Source: Phlyctochytrium arcticum
Lineage: Eukaryota; Chytridiomycota; Chytridiomycetes; Chytridiales; Chytridiaceae
Length of the DNA: 64,000 nt
Assembly (NCBI GenBank): GCA_025602905.1
Contig: JAHLKI010000003.1
Location: 868,001-932,000, forward strand
Direction of reading: 5' to 3'
In this document: positions 10,546-22,641 of the stretch, piece by piece
Numbering within the stretch: the first letter of the stretch is position 1
Layout of the letters: each line of letters opens with the position of its first letter
The notes under the pieces: model-generated
Databases searched by the model: none
Seen by the model: only the letters and a program-made list of their open reading frames with translations
Told to the model about the DNA's origin: nothing
Program-made: the position numbers and the translations under genes

Positions 10546-11223
10546 AAGGATCATTTCGCCGGCTTCTCTACCAACCAACTCAAACACTGCAGACATACGG
10601 AGACATCCATTGTCGAGAGCCAACATCGGCGGATCAAACAAAACCTGAAGTCTTCCGTCGGAACTCTTGCCCACACGTACAAGAAGATATCCTTGACGGT
10701 AGCAAGCATGCAGAAGAAATCCGAGATTCGGTACAATAACGAGATCAACGGCATTGTCACCACCTTCAACGTCATGTTCTTGCCGCTTCAGCAAATTGTT
10801 TCCAGATTTGCGATCAACCTGACATCGAAATCTTGGAAGAGCGTGACGGCAGCAATTGACGATGGTGATGTGGAGTGCCGGTGCACAATTCGCAAAGTTT
10901 ATGGTGTGCCGTGCGGCCATGAAGTCATGAGTATCCTCGAGAAGAAGGAGCACCTCAGCTTCCGGCAGTTTGACGCGCGATGGTACTTAGTCGATGAACC
11001 GCAAGACAACACAATTGCTCCAGACATTGCCGGAGCTAGAGAACCGCAGCAAAAGCAAGGCATTGGAAGACCACGAAACCAGTGGCAAGAACCCCGCATT
11101 CACAGTAGTGGCGAGGATCTTGGTCTTGCTGGAGATGCTGAAGATGGCGAAGACGACCTGAGCGCGCCAGGAGACCAGCCAATTCCGGAGTCCGACCCGG
11201 AATATGGAGATGGGGGCGGGTGA
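10546..11223 (+). pseudogene. MULE (Mutator-like) transposase C-terminal fragment with SWIM zinc finger
   Basis: The open frame begins before the ATG at 10693: FKDHFAGFSTNQ and TETSIVESQHRRIKQ match the end of the MULE catalytic region, where transposases read like HFGV..T..VES.H..LK. It continues through VTAAIDDGDVECRCTIRK and VYGVPCGHEV, a SWIM finger (C-x-C ... C-x-H) that binds DNA, and an acidic, Pro-rich tail. The catalytic domain upstream is missing, so this is a 3' remnant. A Gly/Arg-rich string, TTGRGRGGRRGRGRDGG, follows in another frame to 11428 and may be a frameshifted tail. Confidence 0.65.
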
Positions 11224-11784
11224 GGACGCGTCTAGTCTTGGTTTGGACTTGACAAAGCCTCCCACAAAGCGTCGGAGCACAGGGTGCGGATCAACCGAGC
11301 ACCAGTACGACCATGTTCTGAAGCAGTGTGGGAAGGTTCGGAAGGCAGCTCCCAAGCCCAAGACTACTGGACGAGGTCGAGGAGGACGCAGAGGACGAGG
11401 TCGCGATGGTGGTTCTACGCGTGCGTGAAGTGTTGACGTCCGTAATCAACATTCGTTGCTATGGCAATCTGTCTTTTTTTGTTGCTGTCTTGTTTCTCTT
11501 TGACCACCTGTTCTATTTATTGTCATAATTTTTCATTCTCAATGTTATCATAATCGTCGTTGGGTGTGTCTGGCAAAAATCTGTCAAATTGTGGACATTG
11601 TTAAAAGTGTATGAACATAAACAAACATTGTTACGGGGAAAAGTTGTTAAACGTACGACGCCCAGATGAAGAACTAGGTCCGAAACCGTGGTTTAGAGGC
11701 TCTGGGAGCACATCTGGCAGCACAAGGACAAAAAGTTGTCCTAAAAAGGATAAAGCGCGTCCCCCAGTGGGAGAACCCCGCATT
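11224..11784. other. Intergenic, Gly/Arg-coding patch then nothing recognised
   Basis: 11204-11428 can encode a short RGG-rich tail possibly belonging to the MULE fragment. From 11430 to 11784 nothing is recognisable. Confidence 0.4.
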
Positions 11785-12780
11785 TTAGCGATCGGCACCG
11801 TGCATTCGAGGCGCTCTCCACTTTATCATAAACCCTAACTGCTGCAACAATAGTATTGTCAGCATGGTACTGTTGGCGCACTCTTTGCGAGTCTTCCCCA
11901 GGACCAGTAGGTCGTCAATGTAAGCAAAGATCACGACTCCGTTCATGCGCAGAGTGGCAATTGGAACTTCCATCAATTTGGTCCATATCCGGGGTGCGCC
12001 GTTGAGTCCGAACAGCATTGCGGTTGGCAGAGAAATTCTGCCAAACATCTCCACCAAGAGCAGTAAACGATCTCGGGGATGAATGCTGACATGCAGATAA
12101 GCGTCCGCAATGTCCAATTGGGTTGCAAACCGATAATGAGGTACCAGGACTAATAAGTCCGCCCATGTCTCCATTTTGAAATGAACCTGAGACAGCCTGC
12201 TGTTCGTCGACCGAAGATCGCCTATGGGGCGCAACTTCGGGTGTTCCACCACAAAAGGGGGATGGATGAACACATTTGGTTTCGGAGCTCCTTTCACGCC
12301 CAAATTGCGGGGAGGATAATAATGCTCCTGATCCTGGACCAGGACGCCTAATTGCGTCCAAGTCTTTTCTGTTTCTACCAGAAAGTTGGCTAGACGGGCT
12401 TCTGGAAGTGGATACTGAATCCACCCTTCCTCCTGCTTCCAATTCGCGTTTGGAGCACTCTCCGCTCGGGGACTGTACCCGTCGCGCACGATTGATAGGA
12501 TCGTTGGAGAATTTGGACAAAGGTTTTCCCACTCCTCTGCAAGAACTGCAAATCTTCCCACTACCAACAAGTTCGGGTGAGGATGGGGAAACCAGGTTTC
12601 GTATACCGACTCGCGGAAGTCGCAAGGAACCGGCGTGGTCAACAGTAGCTGAAGTAGCTCTTGTGACCAAAACTTTTCTAGGGAAGTTTCGAAAGGAATA
12701 CGGGCCCACCAAAGAGGTAGGCCCTAAAAGTGGATGTGCCAAACGACACTTACCCAAAGTGGGAGGTTGAACTTCATGTT
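11785..12780 (-). pseudogene. DIRS-like reverse transcriptase, truncated
   Basis: Minus strand. The upstream part (WWARIPFETSLEKFWSQELL, WFPHPHPNLL) leads into the RT: FVVEHPKLRPIGDLRS, HFKMETWADLL, the catalytic DIADAYLHVSIHP, MLFGLNGAPRIWTKLME, and the active site FAYIDDLLVLGKTRKEC. This order and wording fit tyrosine-recombinase retrotransposons (DIRS/Ngaro group) better than Ty1 or Ty3. The frame carries a TAG at 12724-12726 and is cut near 11822 straight after LQQLGFMIK, before RNase H. No recombinase is visible. The minus-strand gag-like gene just upstream (12884-13830) is its natural partner. Confidence 0.65.
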
Positions 12781-12883
12781 TTGCAAGACGGTCTTCAGGT
12801 AATTTTGAAGACCTACAGTAGTTGGAAGCGAAAAAGGTTGTAAATCAACGTTGTCTGAACTAGAAACATCACAAATAAAAGAA

Positions 12884-13830
12884 CTATTTTCCGTTGGTCG
12901 CTTTCTTGCTGGCAGACGAGGAGCCACTCCCCCCTTGGCTACCTGATCGAAAGGGCCTTTTGCCTTTGCCCTTTCCCTTGTACTCGTTGTTGCGGTCCTT
13001 GACCGTGCGTAAGTTGCGTACCAACTTGGAGGCTTTGCGGGTGACTCTCAACCACTCGTCAGCATCAAAAACCGTAACCTTCTTCGCGTTGCTGATATAA
13101 CGTAACTGGTTGAACACGTCGGTTGTGGCCATCCCGGCATATCCAAAGATGCAAAAACTTTGCAACGATAAAAGTCCAAAATGTGGCGAACATTATTAGC
13201 TTGAAGTAGGTAGGCGGCGTAGACCGGGGCCAAATTGGTTTTCTTTCCTTCAGTGGTCAGGTCAGTTTGTTGAATTTGCTGAACTCCAACAGCCAGGTGC
13301 TGCAAGGCGGCCAAGAGACCTTCCGCTTTGTGTTACGCAGTGATCTTTGCAGCTGACAGGTGGGACCCAAGGTTTTTCTCTCGTTCGGGTATTTGTCTGT
13401 TTAAGGTTTCGGGGAGTTCCAGGTTTAAGAGTCTGGTGAGACCGTTGAATCCAGGAGCGCGGACAATGAGACGGTCTCGGGTCGAGTCTGATAAAACTAC
13501 TTTCAAAGTTCCTTTGGGTAGAAAAGCTCTTAATCCTTCGGGAATGGTAGGTAGTCCTTCAGCGTCGTGGTCTCCTTCGTCCTTAAGGTCATGGGGGACT
13601 TCCGGGAGGCAGGCCAAAATATCCGTACTGTCGAGGTCCAAGGGATCATTTCCTTCATCCTCTTCTTCGTTCTCAGTGTCGGAGTCAACCGGGAGTTGGC
13701 GTTTCTGGTTTTTGCTGCGCTCCATACAAAGGATATCCTTGATTAAGCTCTCTTTTTCCATCTCTTCCTTTCAGGCACGGAGACGCTCGGGAGAGAGGTT
13801 TGCCAATTCGTCAAGGCGGTCGTTATCCAT
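12884..13830 (-). pseudogene. Gag-like ORF of the DIRS-like element
   Basis: Minus strand from an ATG at 13830 (MDNDRLDELANLSPERLRA). One frame runs on through acidic DSDTENEEEDEGNDP and a hydrophobic-rich middle, interrupted by an in-frame TGA near 13771 and TAA near 13330, then a frameshift near 13150 leads to a basic end, YKGKGKGKRPFRSGSQGGSG, typical of a nucleic-acid-binding gag tail. Identity rests on position directly upstream of a reverse transcriptase and on composition; no conserved domain was recognised. Confidence 0.5.
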
Positions 13831-14389
13831 AGTGGTTGTTTTGTTGTTGAAAATCTGCGGTTTGAAAAACGCCCCTAGCTATGCGGAAATGCAAGCTCTC
13901 TGTTGGGGGGTGGTGTGATTGCTCGGTGGGGAGAATGTGTCTGGAAGAAAAATTCTCTTTTTATTCAAACAACTACGTGGGTGTCATGTGACTGCCACCA
14001 AGCTAGTGAGACCATCGTTATACGTAGTATAATGACGTTAGCAAAGAGTGATGAACAGAGGACCTACCCGTTGAGAGGAATCTACTTAGGGTATATCCAA
14101 AAATCCTGAAGGACAACACATTATGGATGATCTCACATATGCACGCAATATTGAAGATCTGATGATGGTGGGGAAAGATGATGATATATTGTGTTGATGC
14201 AATGATCATGAGTACTAGTAACAGAGAAAATGACGTCAGAGGAGGGATCCATGGGTTTTTACAATGGAGGTAGAGCTTCCAAGTAGGAATTGAACGTCGG
14301 GCTGGTTTAGTGCAGGCTGTGGAGGTGCAGCAGCCTGTGATCGCCAGAGTTTTCGGATCTCCCTTCTCCATGTTGACCGACGGCTGAGG
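13831..14389. other. Gap between DIRS-like and Plavaka elements
   Basis: No gene recognised. It should hold terminal repeats of one or both flanking elements, but none could be matched within the window. Confidence 0.4.
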
Positions 14390-16390
14390 AGGCATGGGCC
14401 AGGTGTTCCGAGCCCAGGGTAGGTGTAATGTGTGAACGTTCAAAATGAAGTTGTCATCTTCAGTGTGCGCCCATACTGTATGGTCTTGCGCCGTTCTTGG
14501 ATAATGCGCGAATGATGTTGGGGACTGCACCCTCCAAAGACGCAATGGTGTTGCACGTTTACTGCACTCTCAAGGTTTTGGGCCGAGATCAATTCATGGC
14601 GATGGGTCCTGATAATGATGGGACATCCATGGAACCTTTCATCCCAATGCTCAAAAAGATAAATGAGGCAAAAGACGCATCCAGACTCGCTGCTTAAAAT
14701 CTTTTTCAATTGTCCGACGCGCCCCGCTGTCAGTCCAACAAAATCACCAGGTCCAAATTGCGTTTCGTTGGAAAACTTCATCCAACGCCAGCGCGTGCAC
14801 ATTGATATGGATGTTGATTGATGAGCTGCCGAACGAGTGCTACTGTACGGGATTGGTTGTTTGCCATGTTGACTAGACACTTTCAGTACACGTTCTTCTT
14901 CATTCGTATCATCCTTCTTCAAACGTGGCGATGGTGTTCAATCATGCAAATACCAGAATTCCGCATAGTCCGACATACCCAAACTCTCACGTACAGTATC
15001 ATCCCTCATCTGGTCCCGAAGTTTTCTACTCGCACGCTCGTAGGTATCTTGTTCGTTCTTCCAGAATCCACCACTGAAAACATGTGGAAGTGCTTGGAAT
15101 TTGGCAAACCTCTCTGCGGCATTGCGTCCTGGAGCGGCACGGTTGGTATGGATGACCGCCATTCGCATTATCTTGTTGGAAGCTTCAAACTTCTCCACAA
15201 TGTTCAACAGCCCAGGTCCAAACCGTCGAATATCATCCAGCAAGTGTACAAGAATGTGGAACTTCTTTTTTGCAAACACGTCGCTATTGGCCGCGTATGC
15301 TGTGACAAGCATGGTGTCGATGGCGGTCCTCAAATCCTCTTCGTAACGCTCAAGTGAGTCGATGGTGCGGACCCAGCACATCTGCACTAGTACGGCCGCG
15401 GCTTGCCATGCCTCCATCCACTTCTGATCGACAAATCCGTCAAAGGCAAAGATGGCAACCTGAGCAAAGGCACGGAAATCTTTGCCAACTAATGATCCAT
15501 GGTATTGAACAAACTCCTTTCCGGAGAATCTTCTGTCCAGTCCCGTATGAGCCAAGGATGTAATCTTGAGGGAAAGATCGGGTTGACGCGTCTTTGAGAT
15601 GCTTGCCATAATTGCACAGTAGAGCCATTTCAGCACACCAAGTGACACTGTGTGGTGCAAGTCCACTGGCGTATCAAGGTATCCATTAAAACCTTTTACC
15701 CAAAAAATGGGATTGATGAGCTCTTCCATGGTACCAGAAGCATTTTTAGCTGCAATCGCCGCGTCGAGACCTGCAGTCCTCTTGATTACGAGGAGCTTGG
15801 TAATAGTCTTCTCTGCATATTGGCACCGTACTCCTTGCGAGGTTTGTAATTTGCACAATGCAGTTTTGGTACTCGGTACGCATGCCTGATTGATGTGACC
15901 TTCAACTTGCAACTGCGTTTGAGCCCAGTCGCAACGCGTCCCGAGTTTGGTATACTTAATAATATCTTCCGCAGTCTCCAACTCTTTGGTAGCTGTACAG
16001 TATCGACAGAAGCGGTATCCAGTCTGCATCATCATTGTCGATGTCAGCTCACTGTGCATCGGGTTGTCGCCCAACAAGGCAAACAACCCTCCGACAACCA
16101 GCACTGGTTTCATTGACTTTGCGTCATAGGCGTCTATACCCTGCTCAAGCCCAGATACGAGAGAGGACACCAGGCCTTCCATGAGCTCCAAGGGAGAGGC
16201 AATGTTGGATGTAGCCAAAAAGTGAGGGTTATAATCCTTTTGCCGTTTGTGGTACGGAAGAGCGGCCAATTGGAAGAAGATGGTATAGTGACAGTTCCAC
16301 GTTTTTGACTTGTTCCCACTGGCATCATCAATCTGTACAATCAGAGGACATCTCAGCGCAACCCGGGTTTTTACTGACTGTGCCGGCAGG
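14390..16390 (-). pseudogene. Plavaka-type (CACTA-like) transposase, central and C-terminal part
   Basis: Minus strand. An intron acceptor (GGCACAG) near 16370 leads into CPLIVQIDDASGNKSKTWN, the family line with the catalytic DD-SGN motif, then YNPHFLATSNIASPLELMEG, LFALLGDNPMHSELTS, RFCRYCTA (zinc pair), NPIFWVKGFNGYLDTPVDLHH, KKFHILVHLLDDIRRFGPG, MAVIHTNRAAPGRNAAERF. A TGA at 14938-14940 interrupts; the same frame then continues QFGPGDFVGLTAGRV and VNVQHHCVFGGC, and after removing a footprint at 14474 ends with WAHTEDDNFILNVHTLH, all standard for the C-terminus. It is a DNA cut-and-paste transposase. The N-terminal part seems to sit at 19802-20899. Flanking CACTA termini were not found. 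Confidence 0.75.
14474..14480. repeat. TACTGTA footprint in the Plavaka C-terminus
   Basis: Minus strand: the frame reads KTIQYGRTLKMT; without CAGTA it reads KTIWAHTEDDNFILNVH, the conserved end of Plavaka transposases. Confidence 0.85.
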
Positions 16391-16745
16391 GTGGCACAGT
16401 CATTGTACAGTTAGGTAATCAGATCTCTGTCAGATCTGGCCGAGCCGTTTTACTGTACGTTTTCCAAAGACATTTGTTCACCATCCGTCGTTTCTGACGC
16501 GACCTTTCCGCTAACACACGTCTGGTAAATGTTGGAAACTCACCCCAGCCAGTGTAATCAGAACTCTACGCGATTTTACACGAAACTTTTCGGCCAGCAG
16601 CTTCACATTTGGACGTGCAACCGACGGCATGCCGCCGAAGCGCAAGGTGATTTGAGAATGTTCATGATCTTGAAGAGGAACAGTTATACTACTGTAGAAG
16701 TCAGCCCACTTACTTTTTTCCTCCTTCTCATTGCTACCATACTGT

Positions 16746-19236
16746 AACAGCGCCAGGTCTCGGACGGCCTTGCCTGGTACTCGCAGAAGCCCGGGAAGTG
16801 TGGCAAGGGTCAATACAAATATATCCCGGAATGCATCGGTTGTGGGAAACCGCATGCCAAACTGTTCCACAAAATTCAATGGGCAGAAATTGGGGGACTT
16901 CAAGCGGCCGGTCTGGTCCTTCAATTCGGCCCTGGCACCATTCATCCATATGCTTGCAACAAATGTCGTGGCCGATGGTATAGAGCTGGCATCTTCCGCC
17001 CTCCTGTTGTCCCCATTCACGATGTCGATGCTGTGACAACGGCGCCGATTGAACTTGATGAAAATGACACTGGCAATGTCATTATCATCGTCGACTACAA
17101 TGACCCGGAGAACGCCGATGCGGTCGTTGCGCAGACTACTCACGCGCCAGGTGTTAGTCCAAAAGTCTTTGAGGAGTATGAAGCGGCTTTGAGTGAGCTG
17201 ATTGACCAGCCCTTTGACGCCAACCCGTTCCTCGAGATCGATGCATTCGCAGAAAAATATTGAGCATATGACTTGAAGGCACAGTTGGTCGGGTTTCGTG
17301 AGCAGTATTCTCCTATCTACAACGATCGGGTCAAAAGACATATTGTCTTTTCCGTTTGTTATGACGGACAATTACGGAACCAGAAGTGTGACTACGTGAA
17401 GCGATTTTTCGGTAACTGCTTCTTGATGGCATCATACTCGGATCAGCAGTTTTTTTCGAGGTATAACGTAGGGTTTCATCCTTCAAAGGCAATTACCCGC
17501 CAGAACAATTTGATCTGTTCAGCTCACGAGCGCATTGTGGAGGACATTGTTCAGAACGACCCGCTTCTCGTCTTCACAATTGATGACTTCCACTGGTGTC
17601 AGGTTCGGCCCGTCCCGGATGCCGCTAATGCGCCTGGAAAGTTCACAGGCGCGAGGACCACTGCCAACTATGCGGTTAAGCTGCATAGAGAAATGCCTCC
17701 GCTTCCGCCTAACATAGGCGATGTTATGACTGAAATCCTGGATGACTCTTCTTGGATTCGCAAGGCCCTTGGCACTCCAGAACCGGAGACTTATGCTGAG
17801 GTACGAAACGGTAAAGTTCTGTCGAAGAAGATGTACGCCTACAGCATGGCTACGAAAGCTGGGTCGCAGCAGGATTTCTGGTGCCGGATAATATGCATGT
17901 CGCTCTCAATGCACAAGAGGCGGTCCTGATCCACGCCTGGACGATTATTCATCCGCTCTGGAGTGCTGGGTATCCAGACGTGGAGAATACAGCTCCCATC
18001 AACATGAGGCCGAAGCGTAGAACGGCAATGTTGGCCCTTCCCATGACGGCGTGGCAGGAATGTCGTGAAGAGTTTTTGAAATCCTACAAACTGCGCATTG
18101 CCAAAAACCCCAAGGCAACTCCTGTCCGTAAGGCGATGGTGGAGTCCATCTTGTCCATCTTCGAAGACCATATTCCATTGGCAGTAGACTGCCCATACCT
18201 GTTAACAAGTGGAGATCTTCTCCAGATCAAGATGTGCCTCAAGCGTCTCTTCCCGTTGTTTACTCTCTTGGGCAAGAAAAACTACCTTAACATTGTTCTG
18301 TTTCAGTTGGGGCTTTTGGCGAAACTTCCTTCCTCCCTGCCACAGGATCTCGTGATGGCTTTTCTTTTCTCCGTATTTTCTAGTGAGGACTTGGAAGTTT
18401 TTCATTCAATCCTTCGAACTGCCATTCGGTTCCAAGACACCAATGTCCAAGTTGCGCGGAAGGCTATGCTGATAACGGCCATGAGGGGAGATTCGGCATT
18501 GAGGCAGCTTGCTGCCATTACCGAACGCGAGAAGGCCATACGGGCACGTTCGAAGGCTCCGGTCGAAACGGAGGAGACGGAGGTTTCCATTAAGATAGAG
18601 CCAGGGACGGCTGACGAACCCCGTGCTTCCGCTCCATCCCCATTGGAAAAGGCTGCTGATGATGTGGTCCCAAGGATGGTTGCATATATCAAAAAGCTTT
18701 TCGCTACCCGCTTTGACTTTTCATTTGATGTGGTTGGCCAGCATGAAAAGCTTCCGTATGCATCCTCCGCGGTGTCCCACTACAACTTGGTCATTCGGGC
18801 ACCTTCTCCCACGACACTTTCCCAGAAGGAGAACCCTGCGGTCAATTCAACTTCTCCCACTGATCCCACCGTAATCGTGGCCACTATTCGGGAGTCGTTA
18901 GTGCCGTTGCCGCTGCGCCGACAAAACTATGTCAACTTGGGCAACCACGTAGATATTGAGAACCTTCAGAGTGTTCCGATGCCGGCCGAGAACCGCTGCC
19001 CCCTTGGTGACATCACCAATGAGCAAGTACCGGCCACGACAAAGAAAACGAAGGTCCGAGAATTCTTGACGACGGACTCGTTGAAGTACGACCTGGCCCC
19101 TTGTGGCTGCCTGCTATTCAGTTGCCAATGTGCGGCTATACTTGAACGGATTGCTACCACCTCGATAGAGAATTTATCTGCCAATATCGACAAGAATGCG
19201 GTCCGCGATGAAACCACTGAGGAAGAAGGTGAGTAA
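16746..19236 (+). pseudogene. Zinc-ribbon protein with DUF6589-like region, antisense between the two Plavaka parts
   Basis: Plus strand. The frame opens about 16748 without an ATG and starts with a zinc ribbon: CGKGQYKYIPECIGCGKP and YACNKCRGRW. It continues to a TGA at 17261, resumes in the same frame (KAQLVGFREQYSPIYNDRV, ending near 17875), then shifts to another frame at about 17880 (VPDNMHVALNAQEAV). Marks of interest are LVFTIDDFHWCQVRP, the spacing GKKNYLNIVLFQLG followed by EDLEVFHSILRTAI, a Ser/Pro-rich linker and a cysteine-rich end APCGCLLFSCQCA. The middle resembles fungal DUF6589 proteins, which belong to transposons, but I cannot prove it. One stop and one frameshift make it a pseudogene unless they are sequencing errors. 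Confidence 0.45.
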
Positions 19237-19801
19237 GCTGGAGGCTACCCCCACGATGCATCGCGAGCTGCATTCGTTATACTACTATGAGTAATCACTG
19301 ACCTTGTTTCTTATGGTATCTAGAATTGTCCCTTTGAATCCCAGGATGATTGCTCGATTGCCTTCCCATCAGTTTGCCGTTTAAGTACCCCCGTCAATTT
19401 CTTGATGAATTTTGTCGCTCAGTTTTTAGGCCAGAACAACCGTTTTTAGATAGATTCTGGTAGCAGGCACTCTTTCCCCAGTATCTTAGATATGTTTCCC
19501 GTCGTTTTCATTTATGCATGGTCTTGTTATATGTAAGGTTTCAGGTACTTTCAGGTACTTTCAGGTACCTGCTTGTTTCTCGCGCAACGCGTCTGGACAG
19601 TCGGACTTGCTTATGTAATTTTTTGGCACCAAAAAGCCGGGTTGCGCTGAGGAGGACATTGGATGACGGGGCGTCCATTGGCTTTTTGTGTGATCTTCGA
19701 ACCAGCGGCGACCGCACGTCGCTGACTGGTTGTATAGAGCACACGACGCCTACAACCCTCATCAACCACCTCCAGGAACCCTTGTAAAGAATTCTGACCA
19801 T
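19237..19801. other. Non-coding spacer with a 10-base triplicate
   Basis: TCAGGTACTT is repeated three times at 19541-19570, the last unit ending in CT. A minus-strand continuation of the Plavaka N-terminal part could reach in from 19801 but is not readable. Confidence 0.45.
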
Positions 19802-20899
19802 TTAATGGGGGATGGTACTGGCCACGTAGATGCGCAATCGGGCCGCTCCATTTGTCCAATGTAATCCAAGAGCGCGACGATCTGCTGCAAGTAATGTTCC
19901 TTCAACAGACAAAACTTGATCCACAAGGAAAATATTGTCTATGCAAATTACTTGGTTCTGGTTGGTCGCAGCAAAGTCGTCCACAAAGTATTGGATGTTG
20001 TTGTGTTCGGCCATTGGTGCGCGAAAGTGAGGATCTGTGGGCCATTTCTCGGCCTGATAAAGCTCTCGTATGCCGGCATTGGTATTTCTTTCCCCGTAGA
20101 ATCTCAAATGTTGCATAACAATAGGACTTGCTATTTCCTGCGTGACAATTTTGGTAATGTCCTTGAGGAAAATTTTGTTCTTAAAAAGTGTGGTTTTTTC
20201 CAAGATATTGTTGCCCGTCTTTGTTTTCAGCTTAGCCAGAAATGATTTGACGGATTTGAAAGTTGGAAGCTTAAGACCCATAGCCTTGCCCCACCACCAA
20301 ATTGCCTTCAATGTGCTCTCTGACATGACATGTCGCGGGTGCATGATGAGTAGTGAGCAGATACTGTAGCAAAATTGCGATTTGGGAAAGGGAAGCAGTC
20401 GTCATCATCCAAATCCTCCAAAGAAGCCGTACTTCGTAATAGTTCCATATGCGATTCAGGCAAATTCTCACCAAAAGCACCATTGATATCCGCTTCGTCA
20501 TCCTCGTCATCTTGGTCATCCCAATTTTGCACAGTAAAATCATTGTGGTCACTTTCCGCAGCCAGATTTTGCATCGACCTGATGAATTTGTCCTCTTCCT
20601 GCATACTTACCAGGCCCTTCATGTGCTGGTGCATGTGGATGTGTTTCAGGCGGGCCTGGATGATCTTCTGTTGATTGGCGGGCAGCCTGCTGGGCGGCTT
20701 CTACTTGTTGCTGATGGCTTTGACTGGCCAAATGCTTGTTGAGTACTGAGGGATAGTCATTCATGGAGACCGAGCACTGCTGACAGACTACTCGACCAGG
20801 CCCATTTCGTTGAAAGACGCCGTACTTCTCCTGAAGGCCCAGAGGATCCACACTGTCACAAAGTTCATCGTAACCTTCAGTGTCAGAGGTGGTTGGCAT
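19802..20899 (-). pseudogene. Plavaka-type transposase, N-terminal part
   Basis: Minus strand from ATG at 20899 (MPTTSDTEG). A C2H2 finger follows (VVCQQCSVSMNDYPSVLNKH and SQSH), then an acidic stretch (NWDDQDDEDDEAD) after a frame change near 20620. A 5-base footprint at 20362 shifts the frame again; without it the line reads NRNFAICSLLIMHPRHVM, followed by STLKAIWWWGKAMGL, typical of the region before the catalytic core. Then NNILEKTTLFKNKIFLKD, MQHLRFYGERN, YQAEKWPTDPHFRAPM and QVICIDNIFLVDQ match the family pattern of HLHFYPE and QAKRW. It stops at 19802. It probably once joined the part at 14390-16390. Confidence 0.65.
20362..20368. repeat. TACTGTA footprint in the Plavaka N-terminal part
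   Basis: Minus strand TTTTGCTACAGTATCTGC; deletion of CAGTA joins the acidic upstream frame to the downstream frame that carries IMHPRHVMSESTLKAIWWW. Confidence 0.85.
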
Positions 20900-21339
20900 T
20901 TACTGTAGTGGTGTGTGGTGTGTTGTTAAGGAAGGTTTGTGTTGGTCGTTGGAAGATGGCGAGATGCGGGAGCAGTCCAGTGCTCGTCATGACAACTTCA
21001 ATCTGTGATCTGCATATGGAGGGTTCATGTGAAGCACATATGAAAAGCAGGTGCTTTCCACATGAAGTCTACATGTGCAGAGCATAAAATTGACGGTTCC
21101 TGCGGAACACACGCAAAGGACTGATGCGTCGCATCAAACGCGTTCATCTGCGCTGCTTATGAAATTTCATATGCACCGCATCTGTCCAGTGGCGCAGCAA
21201 GGATTATATGCAATGCATGTGCGTCGCGGTTGGGCGTGTACCATTCCCAGGTGGTACACGAGGGAACCGGCAAGGGTTGCATTAACTTTGTCAAGATCGA
21301 ATTTCTCTTCAATATTCATAGCACCCGCACAAAGGTGTT

Positions 21340-21620
21340 GAAGAGAAATACAATTTGGTCCGGGTTCAAAAAGACCAAACTTGTCCCGTTTAATCCCCAC
21401 GTGATTTTGGAATTCTTAGGGTACTTTGAGCCCGAAAAGCAGCGCCTCTACCCAGACCCAGAGGGACCGCGGACGCCGTCCTCATATGACCTTGCAAATA
21501 TCCGTACTCCTACCAGTGACCGTTCTCTTAAGAGTGGAGTCCGGAAAACACTATACTTCCTGGTCCAAACAGGTTACACAAAACGCCCTTGTGTGACGAG
21601 AATTCAATTAGTAGATGCTC
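21340..21620 (+). pseudogene. pogo-type transposase C-terminal remnant
   Basis: The frame around 21345-21420 reads NTIWSGFKKTKLVPFNPHVIL, which matches the conserved segment after the DDE_1 catalytic domain (usually ..AF..TGLVPFNP..VL). It is followed by EFLGYFEPEKQRLYPDPEG and a diverged tail to 21676. No catalytic domain precedes it. It is not simply the missing end of the gene at 3020-3873, which lies on the other strand 18 kb away. Confidence 0.5.
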
Positions 21621-21676
21621 AAACAGTTGCAACCGGTCGAGTTCACACAATAGAGACCTGGCAGTGCGCGCAATGA

Positions 21677-22641
21677 ATTCGTCTTGTCGAAAAATATAAT
21701 TCGGTTGATGAAAACATCTAAAACTCGACTTTCCACATAATTCTATGTCAATGTATATAAGCTTATTCTATTCCTCAGAATTTGTTGGTGTTGAACGAAG
21801 AGACAAGGATTGCTCACCATTCCAGATATCCAAGAACCCGAGTCAAGTTCCCATTATATTTGTCCCTATAGATGCCTGCCTAAGTTCCCCTGTTCCCTTC
21901 ACCAGGTCCCAAGTTCCCTTGGTTCCCTTGTAGGCCCCGGTAAATAAGCTTGATATGATCATACGATAGTTTACTCTCATCATCTTTACATTGTAACTCT
22001 AGATCCTCTGTTGTTGATGGACAAAGTCTTTCTATCGAACATAAAAACAGCCAGCCAGGTATCTTTTCCCTGGCATGCGCAACTACAAACTACTTCTTCG
22101 CCTACCTCTGGAGCTCTCTACTCTTCTATACTTTCCTCACTTCGCTATTCTCAAGTTCTCGCTCATTAACCATTCACAGTTGGCTGGCAGGTTAGCTCAA
22201 TGGCCGGCCAAGTGGGGTTTTTTTTGCGGAAATGTCCCGCGATCGATTTTTGCAGAGGGCACATTCTCTTTTTGAGGCCCAGCCAGGTACGCTGGATGGG
22301 TATGAGAAATGATAGTACAATACACCAACAATAAATATTAAAATAACAGTGAAGAAAAGAAATGATTATGTGTTATGAATTCGGTCAATGAGATCACCAT
22401 TTGAGATCCTTATGCATTACGTGAACACATGTATTAGTAACTCCGCTAGGGAGGATAGACCTGGTTGAGTGTTGAAGAACTTTACTCGATAACTGAATAG
22501 ACAACGAGGTCGAGAACCAAAGCATACGCACACATAAGTTGGCTGTCAAACAGTGATCTCCATAAACAACATTACAACACGTGAGCACCACCATTGTCTC
22601 TGGGTGAGATCAACTGTAAATTCTGACCAGCAAATGCCGAC
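21677..22641. other. Leader region of the second copia element, LTR not delimited
   Basis: No gene. AGTTCCC is repeated several times between 21850 and 21930, and CATAAAAACAGCC near 22040 could be the TATA region of an LTR promoter. The LTR should lie here, but only one copy is in view so its ends cannot be fixed. Confidence 0.35.

Noticed and set aside
14992..14998. TACAGTA near the end of the Plavaka middle part
   Set aside because: It fits the native frame as DDTVRESLG; removal would create a stop. Same doubt for the heptamer at 14841.
15996..16002. TACAGTA in the Plavaka gene
   Set aside because: On the minus strand it encodes the conserved RFCRYCTA zinc motif in frame, so it is native and not a footprint.
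16511..17371. Long minus-strand frame of 286 codons
   Set aside because: Its 5' half is antisense to the zinc ribbon and acidic region of the plus-strand gene, which has clear cysteine pairs. Only its 3' end near 16520-16690 may be Plavaka exon sequence.
19680..19720. GGTTCGAAGAT on the minus strand as a tRNA B box
   Set aside because: No A box at a proper distance and no cloverleaf.
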